DNA from: an uncultured Ruminococcus sp.
GTDB taxonomy: Bacteria > Bacillota > Clostridia > Oscillospirales > Ruminococcaceae
Assembly: GCA_947176415.1 (NCBI GenBank)
Contig: CAMWQJ010000002.1
Location: forward strand, 26,339 to 90,338
Direction: 5' to 3'
Length of the DNA: 64,000 nucleotides
Below are positions 9,803 to 18,236 of the stretch, in pieces (position 1 is the stretch's first letter; the number at the start of each line of letters is the position of its first letter). Below the pieces are notes generated by a model. That model had not been told where the DNA came from and did no database searches. It worked only from the letters and a program-made list of their open reading frames with translations. The translations under genes were made by a program, and so were the position numbers.

Positions 9803-9826
9803 TGTGCCGTCCCCCTTGAAACAAAA

Positions 9827-11212
9827 TCATTTATTCTGAATATATTCGTCAATAGCCTGTGCGGAAGTCTTTCCTGCACCCATTGCGAGAATAACCGTTG
9901 CAGCTCCTGTAACTGCGTCTCCGCCTGCATAAACGCCATCTTTTGATGTAAGACCCTTTTCGTCAGCGATTATTCCGCCCCATTTCTGAGTTTCGAGACC
10001 CTCGGTCGTCGACTTTATAAGCGGATTCGGAGAAGTTCCGATTGACATTATAACGCTGTCTGCTTCTATTTCAAAAAATGCATCAGGCACTGGCACAGGT
10101 CTTGCACGACCTGAGGCATCAGGCTCTGAAAGACGCTGTTCCTGACATACTATGCTCTTTACCCAGCCTTTTTCGTCCGCCTTTATCTCAACGGGATTCG
10201 TCAGGAATTTAAAAATAATTCCCTCTTCCTTGGCGTGTTCAATTTCTTCGGCACGTGCAGGAAGTTCATTTTCGGTACGCCTGTAGACAATATATACCTC
10301 TGCACCCATTCTCCTTGCACATCTCGCAGCGTCCATAGCAACATTGCCACCGCCGACGATTACTGCCCTTTTTCCTGTCTGTACAGGAGTTGAACTGTCG
10401 GATTTATATGCTTTCATGAGATTGATTCTTGTGAGAAACTCATTTGCCGAATAAACGCCGTTAAGGTTTTCGCCCTTGATGTTCATGAATCTCGGCAGTC
10501 CCGCACCTGAGCCGATAAACACGCTCTCAAAACCGTATTCGTCCATAAGTTCGTCAACGGATACAGTTTTTCCGACTACGGTATTAGTTTCGATTTTAAC
10601 GCCGAGTTCTTTAAGTCCGTCAATTTCTTTCTGCACGATAGATTTAGGAAGTCTGAACTCGGGAATGCCGTATGACAGAACACCGCCGGCAATATGCAGT
10701 GCTTCAAATATTGTAACGTCATAGCCTTTCTTTGCGAGGTCGCCGGCACAGGCAAGTCCCGACGGACCAGAGCCGATAACGGCAACCTTGTGACCGTTTG
10801 CAACGGGCTTTTCAACTTCTGCCTGTTCCTTTGCGTTGTGCCTGTCGGCAACATATCTTTCGAGCCGCCCGATAGCCACAGGCTCGCCCTTTATGCCACG
10901 CACGCATTTTGCTTCACACTGCGTTTCCTGCGGACATACTCTTCCGCACACGGCAGGAAGCGAGCTTGACTTTGTGATTATTTTATAAGCCTCTTCAAAA
11001 TTCCCCTCCGCAACTTCTGCAATAAATGCAGGTATGTCAATCTGTACGGGACAGCCCTTTGTACAGGGCTTGTTTTTGCATTGCAGACACCTTTTTGCTT
11101 CGTCTATTGCCTGTTCTTCCGTATATCCGAGTGCGACTTCCCCGAAATTCTTGCTTCGTATTTCGGAATTCTGCACGGGCATTTCGTTTTTCTTCAGTGA
11201 CATATTAGCCAT
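9827..11212 (-). CDS. nfnB: NfnB-type / glutamate synthase small-subunit-like FAD/NAD(P) oxidoreductase
   Basis: CKNKPCTKGCPVQIDIPAFI, VIGSGPSGLACAGDLAKKGYDVTIFEALHIAGGVLSYGIPEFRLPK. Pairing with the upstream FNR-like subunit supports NfnB rather than GltD. Confidence 0.85.
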   Translation of the reverse strand: MANMSLKKNEMPVQNSEIRSKNFGEVALGYTEEQAIDEAKRCLQCKNKPCTKGCPVQIDIPAFIAEVAEGNFEEAYKIITKSSSLPAVCGRVCPQETQCEAKCVRGIKGEPVAIGRLERYVADRHNAKEQAEVEKPVANGHKVAVIGSGPSGLACAGDLAKKGYDVTIFEALHIAGGVLSYGIPEFRLPKSIVQKEIDGLKELGVKIETNTVVGKTVSVDELMDEYGFESVFIGSGAGLPRFMNIKGENLNGVYSANEFLTRINLMKAYKSDSSTPVQTGKRAVIVGGGNVAMDAARCARRMGAEVYIVYRRTENELPARAEEIEHAKEEGIIFKFLTNPVEIKADEKGWVKSIVCQEQRLSEPDASGRARPVPVPDAFFEIEADSVIMSIGTSPNPLIKSTTEGLETQKWGGIIADEKGLTSKDGVYAGGDAVTGAATVILAMGAGKTSAQAIDEYIQNK

Positions 11213-11214
11213 AA

Positions 11215-12057
11215 TTACTTTACCTCCTGACTGAAAAGATTACAGGTTGCCTCATGTGACTTTCTTTCAAATGGCTTGTACATTGCACCTCTCGCCATAG
11301 CCTCGTCAAAATCTATAAGATGTCCGTCAAATTCAGGACCGTCAACACAGGCGAATTTAATTTCTCCGCCGACGGTAAGGCGACAGCCTCCGCACATACC
11401 CGTGCCGTCAATCATTATGGGATTCATTGAAGCAACAGTCGGTATATTATAATTTTTTGTAAGCTGACAGACAAATTTCATCATAATCAGCGGACCGATA
11501 GTAATAACACGGTCATATTTTTCTCCGCTCTCAATGAGTTTTTTTAGTGCGTCGGTTACAAGACCCTTTTCGCCAACCGAGCCGTCATCGGACATAAGCA
11601 CGTATTTGTCACTTGCATTCCTGAATTCATCTTCGAGAATTACTAAATCCTTGTTTCTGAAACCCACTACAGAATGAACTTCAACGCCTGTTTCATGAAG
11701 TTTCTTTGCCACGGGATAAGCAATTGCACAGCCAACGCCACCGCCGACCACCGCAACTTTCTTGAGACCCTCCGTCTCTGTTGCACGTCCAAGAGGACCT
11801 ACAAAATCTTTGAGACAGTCGCCTGTATTCATATGATTTAACTTTTCTGTCGTTGCTCCGACAATCTGAAAAATAATAGTAACACTTCCGTTTTCACGGT
11901 CAAAATCAGCTATAGTCAGCGGAATCCTCTCGCCTTCCTCATCTGTCCTGAGGATAATAAACTGCCCTGGTTCGCCTTTTGATGCAACTTTCGGAGCGTA
12001 AATTTTCATAAGCGTAACAGTCGGATTAAGACTTCTCTTTTCTAAAATCTCAAACAT
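11215..12057 (-). CDS. nfnA: NfnA-type ferredoxin-NADP+ reductase subunit (SudB-like)
   Basis: FAD/NAD-binding fold, C-terminal Fe-S cysteines GTGMCGGCRLTVGGEIKFACVDGPEFDGHLIDF. Confidence 0.85.
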   Translation of the reverse strand: MFEILEKRSLNPTVTLMKIYAPKVASKGEPGQFIILRTDEEGERIPLTIADFDRENGSVTIIFQIVGATTEKLNHMNTGDCLKDFVGPLGRATETEGLKKVAVVGGGVGCAIAYPVAKKLHETGVEVHSVVGFRNKDLVILEDEFRNASDKYVLMSDDGSVGEKGLVTDALKKLIESGEKYDRVITIGPLIMMKFVCQLTKNYNIPTVASMNPIMIDGTGMCGGCRLTVGGEIKFACVDGPEFDGHLIDFDEAMARGAMYKPFERKSHEATCNLFSQEVK

Positions 12058-12165
12058 TGTCCTTGCCTTCCTTTCACAAAAATGTGCCGTCGCAGAAAAC
12101 GGACGGCAACGGTATTATATATATTATATCACAATAATTATCTCAGGTGAAATATAATATTTTAA

Positions 12166-12187
12166 TATCGATATTCTGTTATCGATA
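12166..12187 (-). promoter_or_regulatory. Candidate LysR-type operator upstream of nfnA
   Basis: Two copies of the palindrome TATCGATA (12166-12173 and 12180-12187) separated by 6 bp, about 110 bp upstream of nfnA and downstream of a LysR gene. Confidence 0.4.
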
Positions 12188-12308
12188 AAAAAAGTGCATA
12201 ATAAAAAATGCTGTAATATGCGGTTTGCACAAAAAAACGTAGTCAACGGCACAAATCCGACCCCTCATATATAAATAACAGGAATAATTATATTCTGTTT
12301 TATATATA

Positions 12309-13259
12309 TCATTTATAATCGGCAAACGCCATTTTGTTGCGTATCTCAGACAATTTATTTACAAGTTCAAGCTCCATGTCCGAAAGCCTATGACCAGAAG
12401 AATAAATCAGTACGTCACGGAAGTTATTGTCAGGAAACGTGCATTTCCGCTGGACAAGATTATATTTACTGCAAAGACTGCCAGGCACAGGCGAATCAAG
12501 CATAAATGAATCAGGTACAGTAAGCAGAAAATCCAATGCACTTCCTCGGTCGTACATACATATTTTCCTCACGGGAATATCGGCAGGGCGGTTTGCAAGG
12601 AAAAGTTTTTCAACCGCTCCCGACACATAGGGAATATCATCATCGCCCTGTGTGAGTTCTATATATTTGCATGACAAATCGGAATAGCTGAGATTTTCGA
12701 CAAGTGCGAGGGGGTGTTCAGCGGACATCACCGCAAGCATTCCGAAATTCCAGAGCATCTCACTGCTTAAACTTTTTTCCTTGAGAAAATCCGCAAAATA
12801 TTTTTCGTGTGCGATATTGAATCTTATTATTCCGAAATCATAGCCGTTTTCACGGACATTCTCGATAGTACGCAAGGAATTTGTCTCACAGAAATAAACT
12901 TCCATATCCTCCGCATTTTCGGAAGAAGCTATATATTCAGAAAATGCCTTTGATACATAGGCAGTTCTCGGAACTGATATTCTCAGCCTGTTGTTGCTGA
13001 ATTTTTCAGGCGAATGTATAGCCTCCATTTTTTCTATCTGCATTAAAACCTGTCTGGCATATCCGAGAAATTTAAGTCCTTGGTCTGTCGGAATAACCCC
13101 TTTTGACGTACGCCTGAAAATAGTTATTCCGAGCGTGTTTTCAAGTTCTTTTATAGCCTTGCTGAGATTAGGCTGAGCCATGTAGAGATTTTCCGCCGCC
13201 TGAGTTATCGAGCAGGTCTTTTCTATTTCGACCGCATATTTGAAATGTAGAGTGTTCAC
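12309..13259 (-). CDS. LysR-family transcriptional regulator
   Basis: N-terminal HTH: FKYAVEIEKTCSITQAAENLYMAQPNLSKAIKELENTLGITIFRRTSKGVIPTDQG. Confidence 0.95.
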   Translation of the reverse strand: MNTLHFKYAVEIEKTCSITQAAENLYMAQPNLSKAIKELENTLGITIFRRTSKGVIPTDQGLKFLGYARQVLMQIEKMEAIHSPEKFSNNRLRISVPRTAYVSKAFSEYIASSENAEDMEVYFCETNSLRTIENVRENGYDFGIIRFNIAHEKYFADFLKEKSLSSEMLWNFGMLAVMSAEHPLALVENLSYSDLSCKYIELTQGDDDIPYVSGAVEKLFLANRPADIPVRKICMYDRGSALDFLLTVPDSFMLDSPVPGSLCSKYNLVQRKCTFPDNNFRDVLIYSSGHRLSDMELELVNKLSEIRNKMAFADYK

Positions 13260-13283
13260 AGCCTCTGCCTCCTTCTGTTAAGG

Positions 13284-13958
13284 TTATTTCCTTCTGACTT
13301 CTTCAACTGTCCATTGTTTAACTTTCTTCGGCTGTTCATGTGCTGGCTCTTCAGATTTTTCCTCTGTTTTTTCTTCCGTTTTTTCCTCAGGAATAAAATC
13401 ACTCTCAGGAATTTCCTTTACAGGTTTGCAGGGGTTTCCGACCGCCACGACTCCCGACGGAATATCTTTTGTCACGACACTGCCACCGCCTATAACGACG
13501 TTATCCCCTATTGTAACGCCGGGCATTACACATACGTTTCCGCCTATCCACACATTGCTTCCGACTTTAATCGGCTTTGCATATTCAAGACCTGTATTCC
13601 GCACCTTATAATCAAGAGGGTGTCCTGCGGTATAGAATCCGCAGTTAGGACCTATAAAAACATTGTCGCCGAAAACAACTTCCGCACAGTCGAGAATTAC
13701 AAGATTGTGATTCGAATAGAAATTATCACCGATAATTATATTATAACCATAGTCGCAGAAAAAATTTGATTCAATCCATGTATTCTCGCCTTTGAAAGCA
13801 AGCAGTCTGTCGAGCAGGCGTTCTCTTTTCTGAAAGTCATTGTACGTTGAAGAGTTATACTCCGCACATAATTTCTTTGCGGTTATTCTCTCCGTAACAA
13901 GCTCCTTGTCGTTGCCGTTATAAAGTTCGCCTGCCTGTTGTTTTTCCTTTTCAGTCAT
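13284..13958 (-). CDS. Maltose/galactoside O-acetyltransferase-family protein with charged C-terminal tail
   Basis: Left-handed beta-helix acetyltransferase motifs (YNIIIGDNFYSNHNLVILDCAEVVFGDNVFIGPNCGFYTAGHPLD, GVTIGDNVVIGGGSVVTKDIPSGVVAVGNPCK); tail EEKTEEKTEEKSEEP. Confidence 0.92.
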   Translation of the reverse strand: MTEKEKQQAGELYNGNDKELVTERITAKKLCAEYNSSTYNDFQKRERLLDRLLAFKGENTWIESNFFCDYGYNIIIGDNFYSNHNLVILDCAEVVFGDNVFIGPNCGFYTAGHPLDYKVRNTGLEYAKPIKVGSNVWIGGNVCVMPGVTIGDNVVIGGGSVVTKDIPSGVVAVGNPCKPVKEIPESDFIPEEKTEEKTEEKSEEPAHEQPKKVKQWTVEEVRRK

Positions 13959-13973
13959 ATAAAAGACCTCCTG

Positions 13974-15149
13974 TTACATTTTACTTCCTTTGCTTCCCTT
14001 TGCTCCGAAACTTCCTCCCATAGCGAGAATATTGGTATCAAAGGAATAATTTATCTTTTCGCTCATTCTGTAGCGTTTGAGTGAAAGCTGTATCATTCTT
14101 TCGAGAAGTTCGGAATATTTAACGCCTTTTGCTTCCCAGAGATAAAAAGCAAGCGAGCCGGGAATTGTGTTTATTTCGTTTATGTATACTTTATCAGTAT
14201 CCATATCAATCATGAAATCTATACGTGTAACACCGCCACAACCGAGATAACGGAAAGCCTCAACGGCGGTTTTTCTGATAAACTCTTCCTGTTCTTTGGT
14301 TATGTCGGCTGGAATCTTTCTTTTCAGTGACGCCATGCCCTTGCTACCGCCTACGTATTTATCTTTATAGCTTAAAATTTCGTCCTGCTGTACAGGCTGT
14401 TCGCATACAGAAGCCTCCGCACTCTCACTGTCTCCGACTACAGAGCAGTTTATTTCCTTGAGATGTACAACGGCAGGCTCTACTAAAATCCTGTCGGAAA
14501 ACTCAAAAGCATTATCCATTGAATCAATAAGCGACTGTCTGTCATGTGCCTTTGAAATTCCAACGCTCGAGCCAAGGTTTATGGGCTTTACGATTACGGG
14601 ATAACTGAATTTTGATTCAACCTTATCCGCGCATTCTTCTATCCTGTCAGTCTCAAATGATGAGAAACGACAACAGTCAAGCACAGGGAATCCCGCATCT
14701 TTAAGTAAGATTTTCATGACGAATTTATCCATTCCGACAGCCGACGAAAGAACATCACAACCGACATATGGAATATCAAGGGTCTGTAAATAGCCCTGTA
14801 AAGCACCGTCCTCAACGTTAGTGCCGTGTACTATCGGAAAAGCTATGTCAACGTCCGAAATATGATTAGAGCCGAATTTCTTCATTTTCTGGCGGATAAG
14901 CTGTACTTTTCCCTCACTCCTCACAAATACACATGATGTGCATTCTTTCAGCATTTCAGGAATATCCTTAAAAGAATTTATGTCAAAAAGTTTTTCGCCT
15001 GTCCAAAATTCATTTTGTTTCGTCATGTAGACAGGAATAATATTATACTTTTCCTTGTTCATGCTTGCCATAGCCTGAACGGCAGAGATTACAGAAACCT
15101 CATGTTCAACGCTTTTTCCGCCGAAAATAACAGCCATATTAATCTTCAT
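13974..15149 (-). CDS. ddl: D-alanine--D-alanine ligase family protein
   Basis: VIFGGKSVEHEVSVISAVQAM; PVIVKPINLGSSVGISKAHD; GVTRIDFMIDMDTDKVYINEINTIPGSLAFYLWEAKG. Confidence 0.93.
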   Translation of the reverse strand: MKINMAVIFGGKSVEHEVSVISAVQAMASMNKEKYNIIPVYMTKQNEFWTGEKLFDINSFKDIPEMLKECTSCVFVRSEGKVQLIRQKMKKFGSNHISDVDIAFPIVHGTNVEDGALQGYLQTLDIPYVGCDVLSSAVGMDKFVMKILLKDAGFPVLDCCRFSSFETDRIEECADKVESKFSYPVIVKPINLGSSVGISKAHDRQSLIDSMDNAFEFSDRILVEPAVVHLKEINCSVVGDSESAEASVCEQPVQQDEILSYKDKYVGGSKGMASLKRKIPADITKEQEEFIRKTAVEAFRYLGCGGVTRIDFMIDMDTDKVYINEINTIPGSLAFYLWEAKGVKYSELLERMIQLSLKRYRMSEKINYSFDTNILAMGGSFGAKGSKGSKM

Positions 15150-15168
15150 AAATATCTACTCCTTATTA

Positions 15169-16773
15169 TCAATAATTGTCGGGAAGGTCGTTTTCAAGAA
15201 GTACAATCTTCTTTTTGTCCGTCCTGTATTCGTTTACCTTTGCTATTGCCTCGTTGAGACCGTCCGCCACATAAACGTTTTCCATGTTGTAGCCTGTTGA
15301 CTTTATGCCGTTATATATGGGTAAAGTCTGATTTTTTCCAACAAGCACAATATAGTCACAGGCTTCTGACGCTTCAACGCCAAATTCATAATTTAATTCT
15401 TCCTGTTTTGCACCGAGTTCAACCATTCCTGGAGTTACAAGGATTCGACAGGCATCGAAAAGACCGAGTACACGCAATGCACATCTGCAACCGTTAGGAT
15501 TTGAATTATAAGCGTCGTCAATATAAGTGAGATTACCGCCCCTGTCAAGCAACTGAAGTCTGTGCGGTACGGGAGAAATTCTCTTTACAGGAAGCACAAG
15601 TTTTTCAAGCGGAATGCCTGTTCCGTGACTGTATGCTATAGCACCGAGAACATTCTGTACATTGTGTTCGCCAAGTAATTTCATGTTAAATCTGCAATTT
15701 TCACCATTCGGAGCAGTAACGGTAAATTCCGTTCCTCTGTCCGATACGGAAATATCTGTTGCACGGTAGCCATTATGTTCCCTGAGACCGTAAAGCACAG
15801 CGTTTTTATATTGAGGGGCTTTTTTCATAATTAAATCATTGTCGCCGTTCAGATAGATTTTTCCGCCCACTGCCTGAACGCTGTCAGCAAGTTCAAACTT
15901 TGTATTTAAAATATTATCTATCGAGCCGAAAGTTTCTAAATGCTGTTCACCAACAGACGTAATTATAGCATCGTGCGGATTGGCTATCTCGCAAAGTTCC
16001 TTTATTTCGTGTACACGTCTTGCACCCATTTCACATATGAAATACTCGTGTGTAGGTTTCAAATGCTGACGGACTGTAATAGTCACGCCCATAGGCGTAT
16101 TGAAACTTTCGGGAGTTTTCAGCGTGTTATACTGCGAACTCAGCAACTCGCTGAGATAGAATTTCATACTTGTCTTGCCGTAACTGCCTGTAATTCCTAT
16201 TTTGTGGAGGTCGGGCATTTCAGACAAAATTCTTTTAGCGTCATTGATATACCAGTGCTGTATATATGTTTCCAGTGGCTTGTTTATAAGGTTTGACAAT
16301 GGTACAAGTATAGGAGTAAGCCATACTACAGTATTCATAATAAAATGCGGTTTATATATACCAAACGGAATATATTTCTCTGCTCCGACTTCACCTTTTT
16401 TGGCAATCAGAAAAGCCCATATAAAGCATACTGCAACTATTATAAAAAAAGTAGTCATCATACGCTTAACACGTGCCGTATATTTGAGTGGCTTTTTGAA
16501 TTTTTTTGAAGGCTTATTCAGTATGGCAATTATTATATAAGCTATGCAGAATATCGGAATAAAATAAGTCCATGCGTCAAAAGCAAAGGGCAGACCGCCA
16601 AAAAGCAACATAATTACAGGAAAAATATATCTCCTGAAATTCTTTTTCATCCACCACGAATGCTCAGGGGTTTTGTAGCCGTTCAACTGCAACATATGAA
16701 ACTCTCTCAGACTGAAAAATACAATTCCGATAAGTGCTATAACAGCGTATATACAGAAAAATATCGTATACAT
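15169..16773 (-). CDS. MurF-like Mur ligase fused to N-terminal multi-TM domain
   Basis: N-terminal about 170 aa hydrophobic; Mur ligase P-loop KIGITGSYGKTSMK; FICEMGARRVHEIKELCEIANPHDAIITSVGEQHLETFGS; YIDDAYNSNPNGC. Confidence 0.9.
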   Translation of the reverse strand: MYTIFFCIYAVIALIGIVFFSLREFHMLQLNGYKTPEHSWWMKKNFRRYIFPVIMLLFGGLPFAFDAWTYFIPIFCIAYIIIAILNKPSKKFKKPLKYTARVKRMMTTFFIIVAVCFIWAFLIAKKGEVGAEKYIPFGIYKPHFIMNTVVWLTPILVPLSNLINKPLETYIQHWYINDAKRILSEMPDLHKIGITGSYGKTSMKFYLSELLSSQYNTLKTPESFNTPMGVTITVRQHLKPTHEYFICEMGARRVHEIKELCEIANPHDAIITSVGEQHLETFGSIDNILNTKFELADSVQAVGGKIYLNGDNDLIMKKAPQYKNAVLYGLREHNGYRATDISVSDRGTEFTVTAPNGENCRFNMKLLGEHNVQNVLGAIAYSHGTGIPLEKLVLPVKRISPVPHRLQLLDRGGNLTYIDDAYNSNPNGCRCALRVLGLFDACRILVTPGMVELGAKQEELNYEFGVEASEACDYIVLVGKNQTLPIYNGIKSTGYNMENVYVADGLNEAIAKVNEYRTDKKKIVLLENDLPDNY

Positions 16774-17354
16774 TAAGTAACCTCCTTATATTTTTTGATT
16801 GAATAGAAAGGTTTGTTGAGTATGCCGGAAAGACAGACAAGCAGAGGTGTTAAATACAATGCAAAATTTACAATCATAAACGGTATGATGCTGGCAAACC
16901 AATATTTTTGTGAGTGCATACCGCATTTGCACCACATTTCGTCGCAACTCCAAAAAAAGCTTATTCTGAATATTATGGCAGTCAGAATAAAGAAAATAAT
17001 CATTATTCTTTTTGTACGCATATCACTTTTAAGCAGTTTACGGAAAGGTCTGTTTAAAAGTGATATAATAATGTTGCATATCTGAAATACTATAAGTAAC
17101 TCTCCATGCCAGTAAATCTTTTTATAGCTTGTTGCAAGCATAACAAACTGTACCGCACAAAGTGCAAACGGAAAAATATATCTCCTGTAATTTTTTCTGA
17201 TATTACGTGCATATTCAGAAATATTGTAATTGCCGTTCTGAAAAACATATAACTCTCTCTTTAAATACGAAACAATACTTAAAAGTGTTATAAAGGCGTA
17301 TATACAGAAAATTGTTACACCCACTATAAACTCTTGTTTTTCTAATGATGTCAT
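16773..17354 (-). CDS. Stand-alone paralogue of the Mur ligase N-terminal membrane domain
   Basis: 193 aa; shares RKNYRRYIFP, LLNRPFRKLLKSDMRTKRIMIIFFIL and LYLTPLLVCLSGILNKP with the neighbouring protein. Stop TAA overlaps the next ATG (TAATG). Confidence 0.85.
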   Translation of the reverse strand: MTSLEKQEFIVGVTIFCIYAFITLLSIVSYLKRELYVFQNGNYNISEYARNIRKNYRRYIFPFALCAVQFVMLATSYKKIYWHGELLIVFQICNIIISLLNRPFRKLLKSDMRTKRIMIIFFILTAIIFRISFFWSCDEMWCKCGMHSQKYWFASIIPFMIVNFALYLTPLLVCLSGILNKPFYSIKKYKEVT

Positions 17355-17359
17355 TTAGT

Positions 17360-18133
17360 TTACTCCTCGATTTTCAGGAAAGAACACATTACACGATTGA
17401 AAGTGAACTGCTGTTCAAGAAATGAATAATGCCCTGCATTTTCGAGCTTTACAAGTCCTGAATCCTTTATCAGCTTTTCCATTTTCTCGCCGTCTGATAA
17501 GGGAGTTGCCGTATCGTTTACACCCCATACCAGAAGAGTGGGACATTTTATATTCGGAATTAACGGCTCTAAATCCTCGTTTACAACCTTTACAAGCACC
17601 TGTCTCATAAGCGGAGTTGCACTCGCATAGTCCGCACTGCCGTATTTAACACGGAGTTTTTCGAGTGCGTCGGGAGCGATTTTCTGCATAATACCAGTTG
17701 AAAGTATCTTGCGGAAAAATTTATACTTACGTGTGCGGAAACTCTTTTTATTCGATTTAGGGGGCATTATTCCCGCACTGTCCACAAGAATAACATGGCT
17801 TATCTTAAACGGCAGATTCTTACGGCTGTTGAGTTTTATAATCACACGTCCGCCGAAAGAGTGACCGAGAAACATTATTTCCTTGTTGCCATAGTCCTTG
17901 ATGAAGTCAAGAACGAAATCTACATAGTCATCAACGCACCACGCCGACGGCGGTTCTTGACTTTCGCCGAATCCTGGCATATCCATAGCCACAACGGTAT
18001 ATTTTTTAGAAAGCAGGTCAATTAGATTTGCGAATAGCTTTATGTTGCTCCCCCAGCCGTGAAGCAGTACAATCAAATCTCCGTTGCCTTTCTGTTCATA
18101 GTTTATCTTGATATTATTAACTGTTTTATACAT
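17360..18133 (-). CDS. Alpha/beta hydrolase
   Basis: LIVLLHGWGSNIKLFANLIDLLSKKYTVVAMDMPGFGESQEPP; nucleophile elbow GHSFGG; NAGHYSFLEQ. Confidence 0.93.
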   Translation of the reverse strand: MYKTVNNIKINYEQKGNGDLIVLLHGWGSNIKLFANLIDLLSKKYTVVAMDMPGFGESQEPPSAWCVDDYVDFVLDFIKDYGNKEIMFLGHSFGGRVIIKLNSRKNLPFKISHVILVDSAGIMPPKSNKKSFRTRKYKFFRKILSTGIMQKIAPDALEKLRVKYGSADYASATPLMRQVLVKVVNEDLEPLIPNIKCPTLLVWGVNDTATPLSDGEKMEKLIKDSGLVKLENAGHYSFLEQQFTFNRVMCSFLKIEE

Positions 18134-18236
18134 TGATTATCTCCATAAATTAATATTAGGGCATTCAGTATATTCTATACAGACATATATACATAATATG
18201 CCGGCATTTTAATTATATCATGCAGTTGGGACAATG

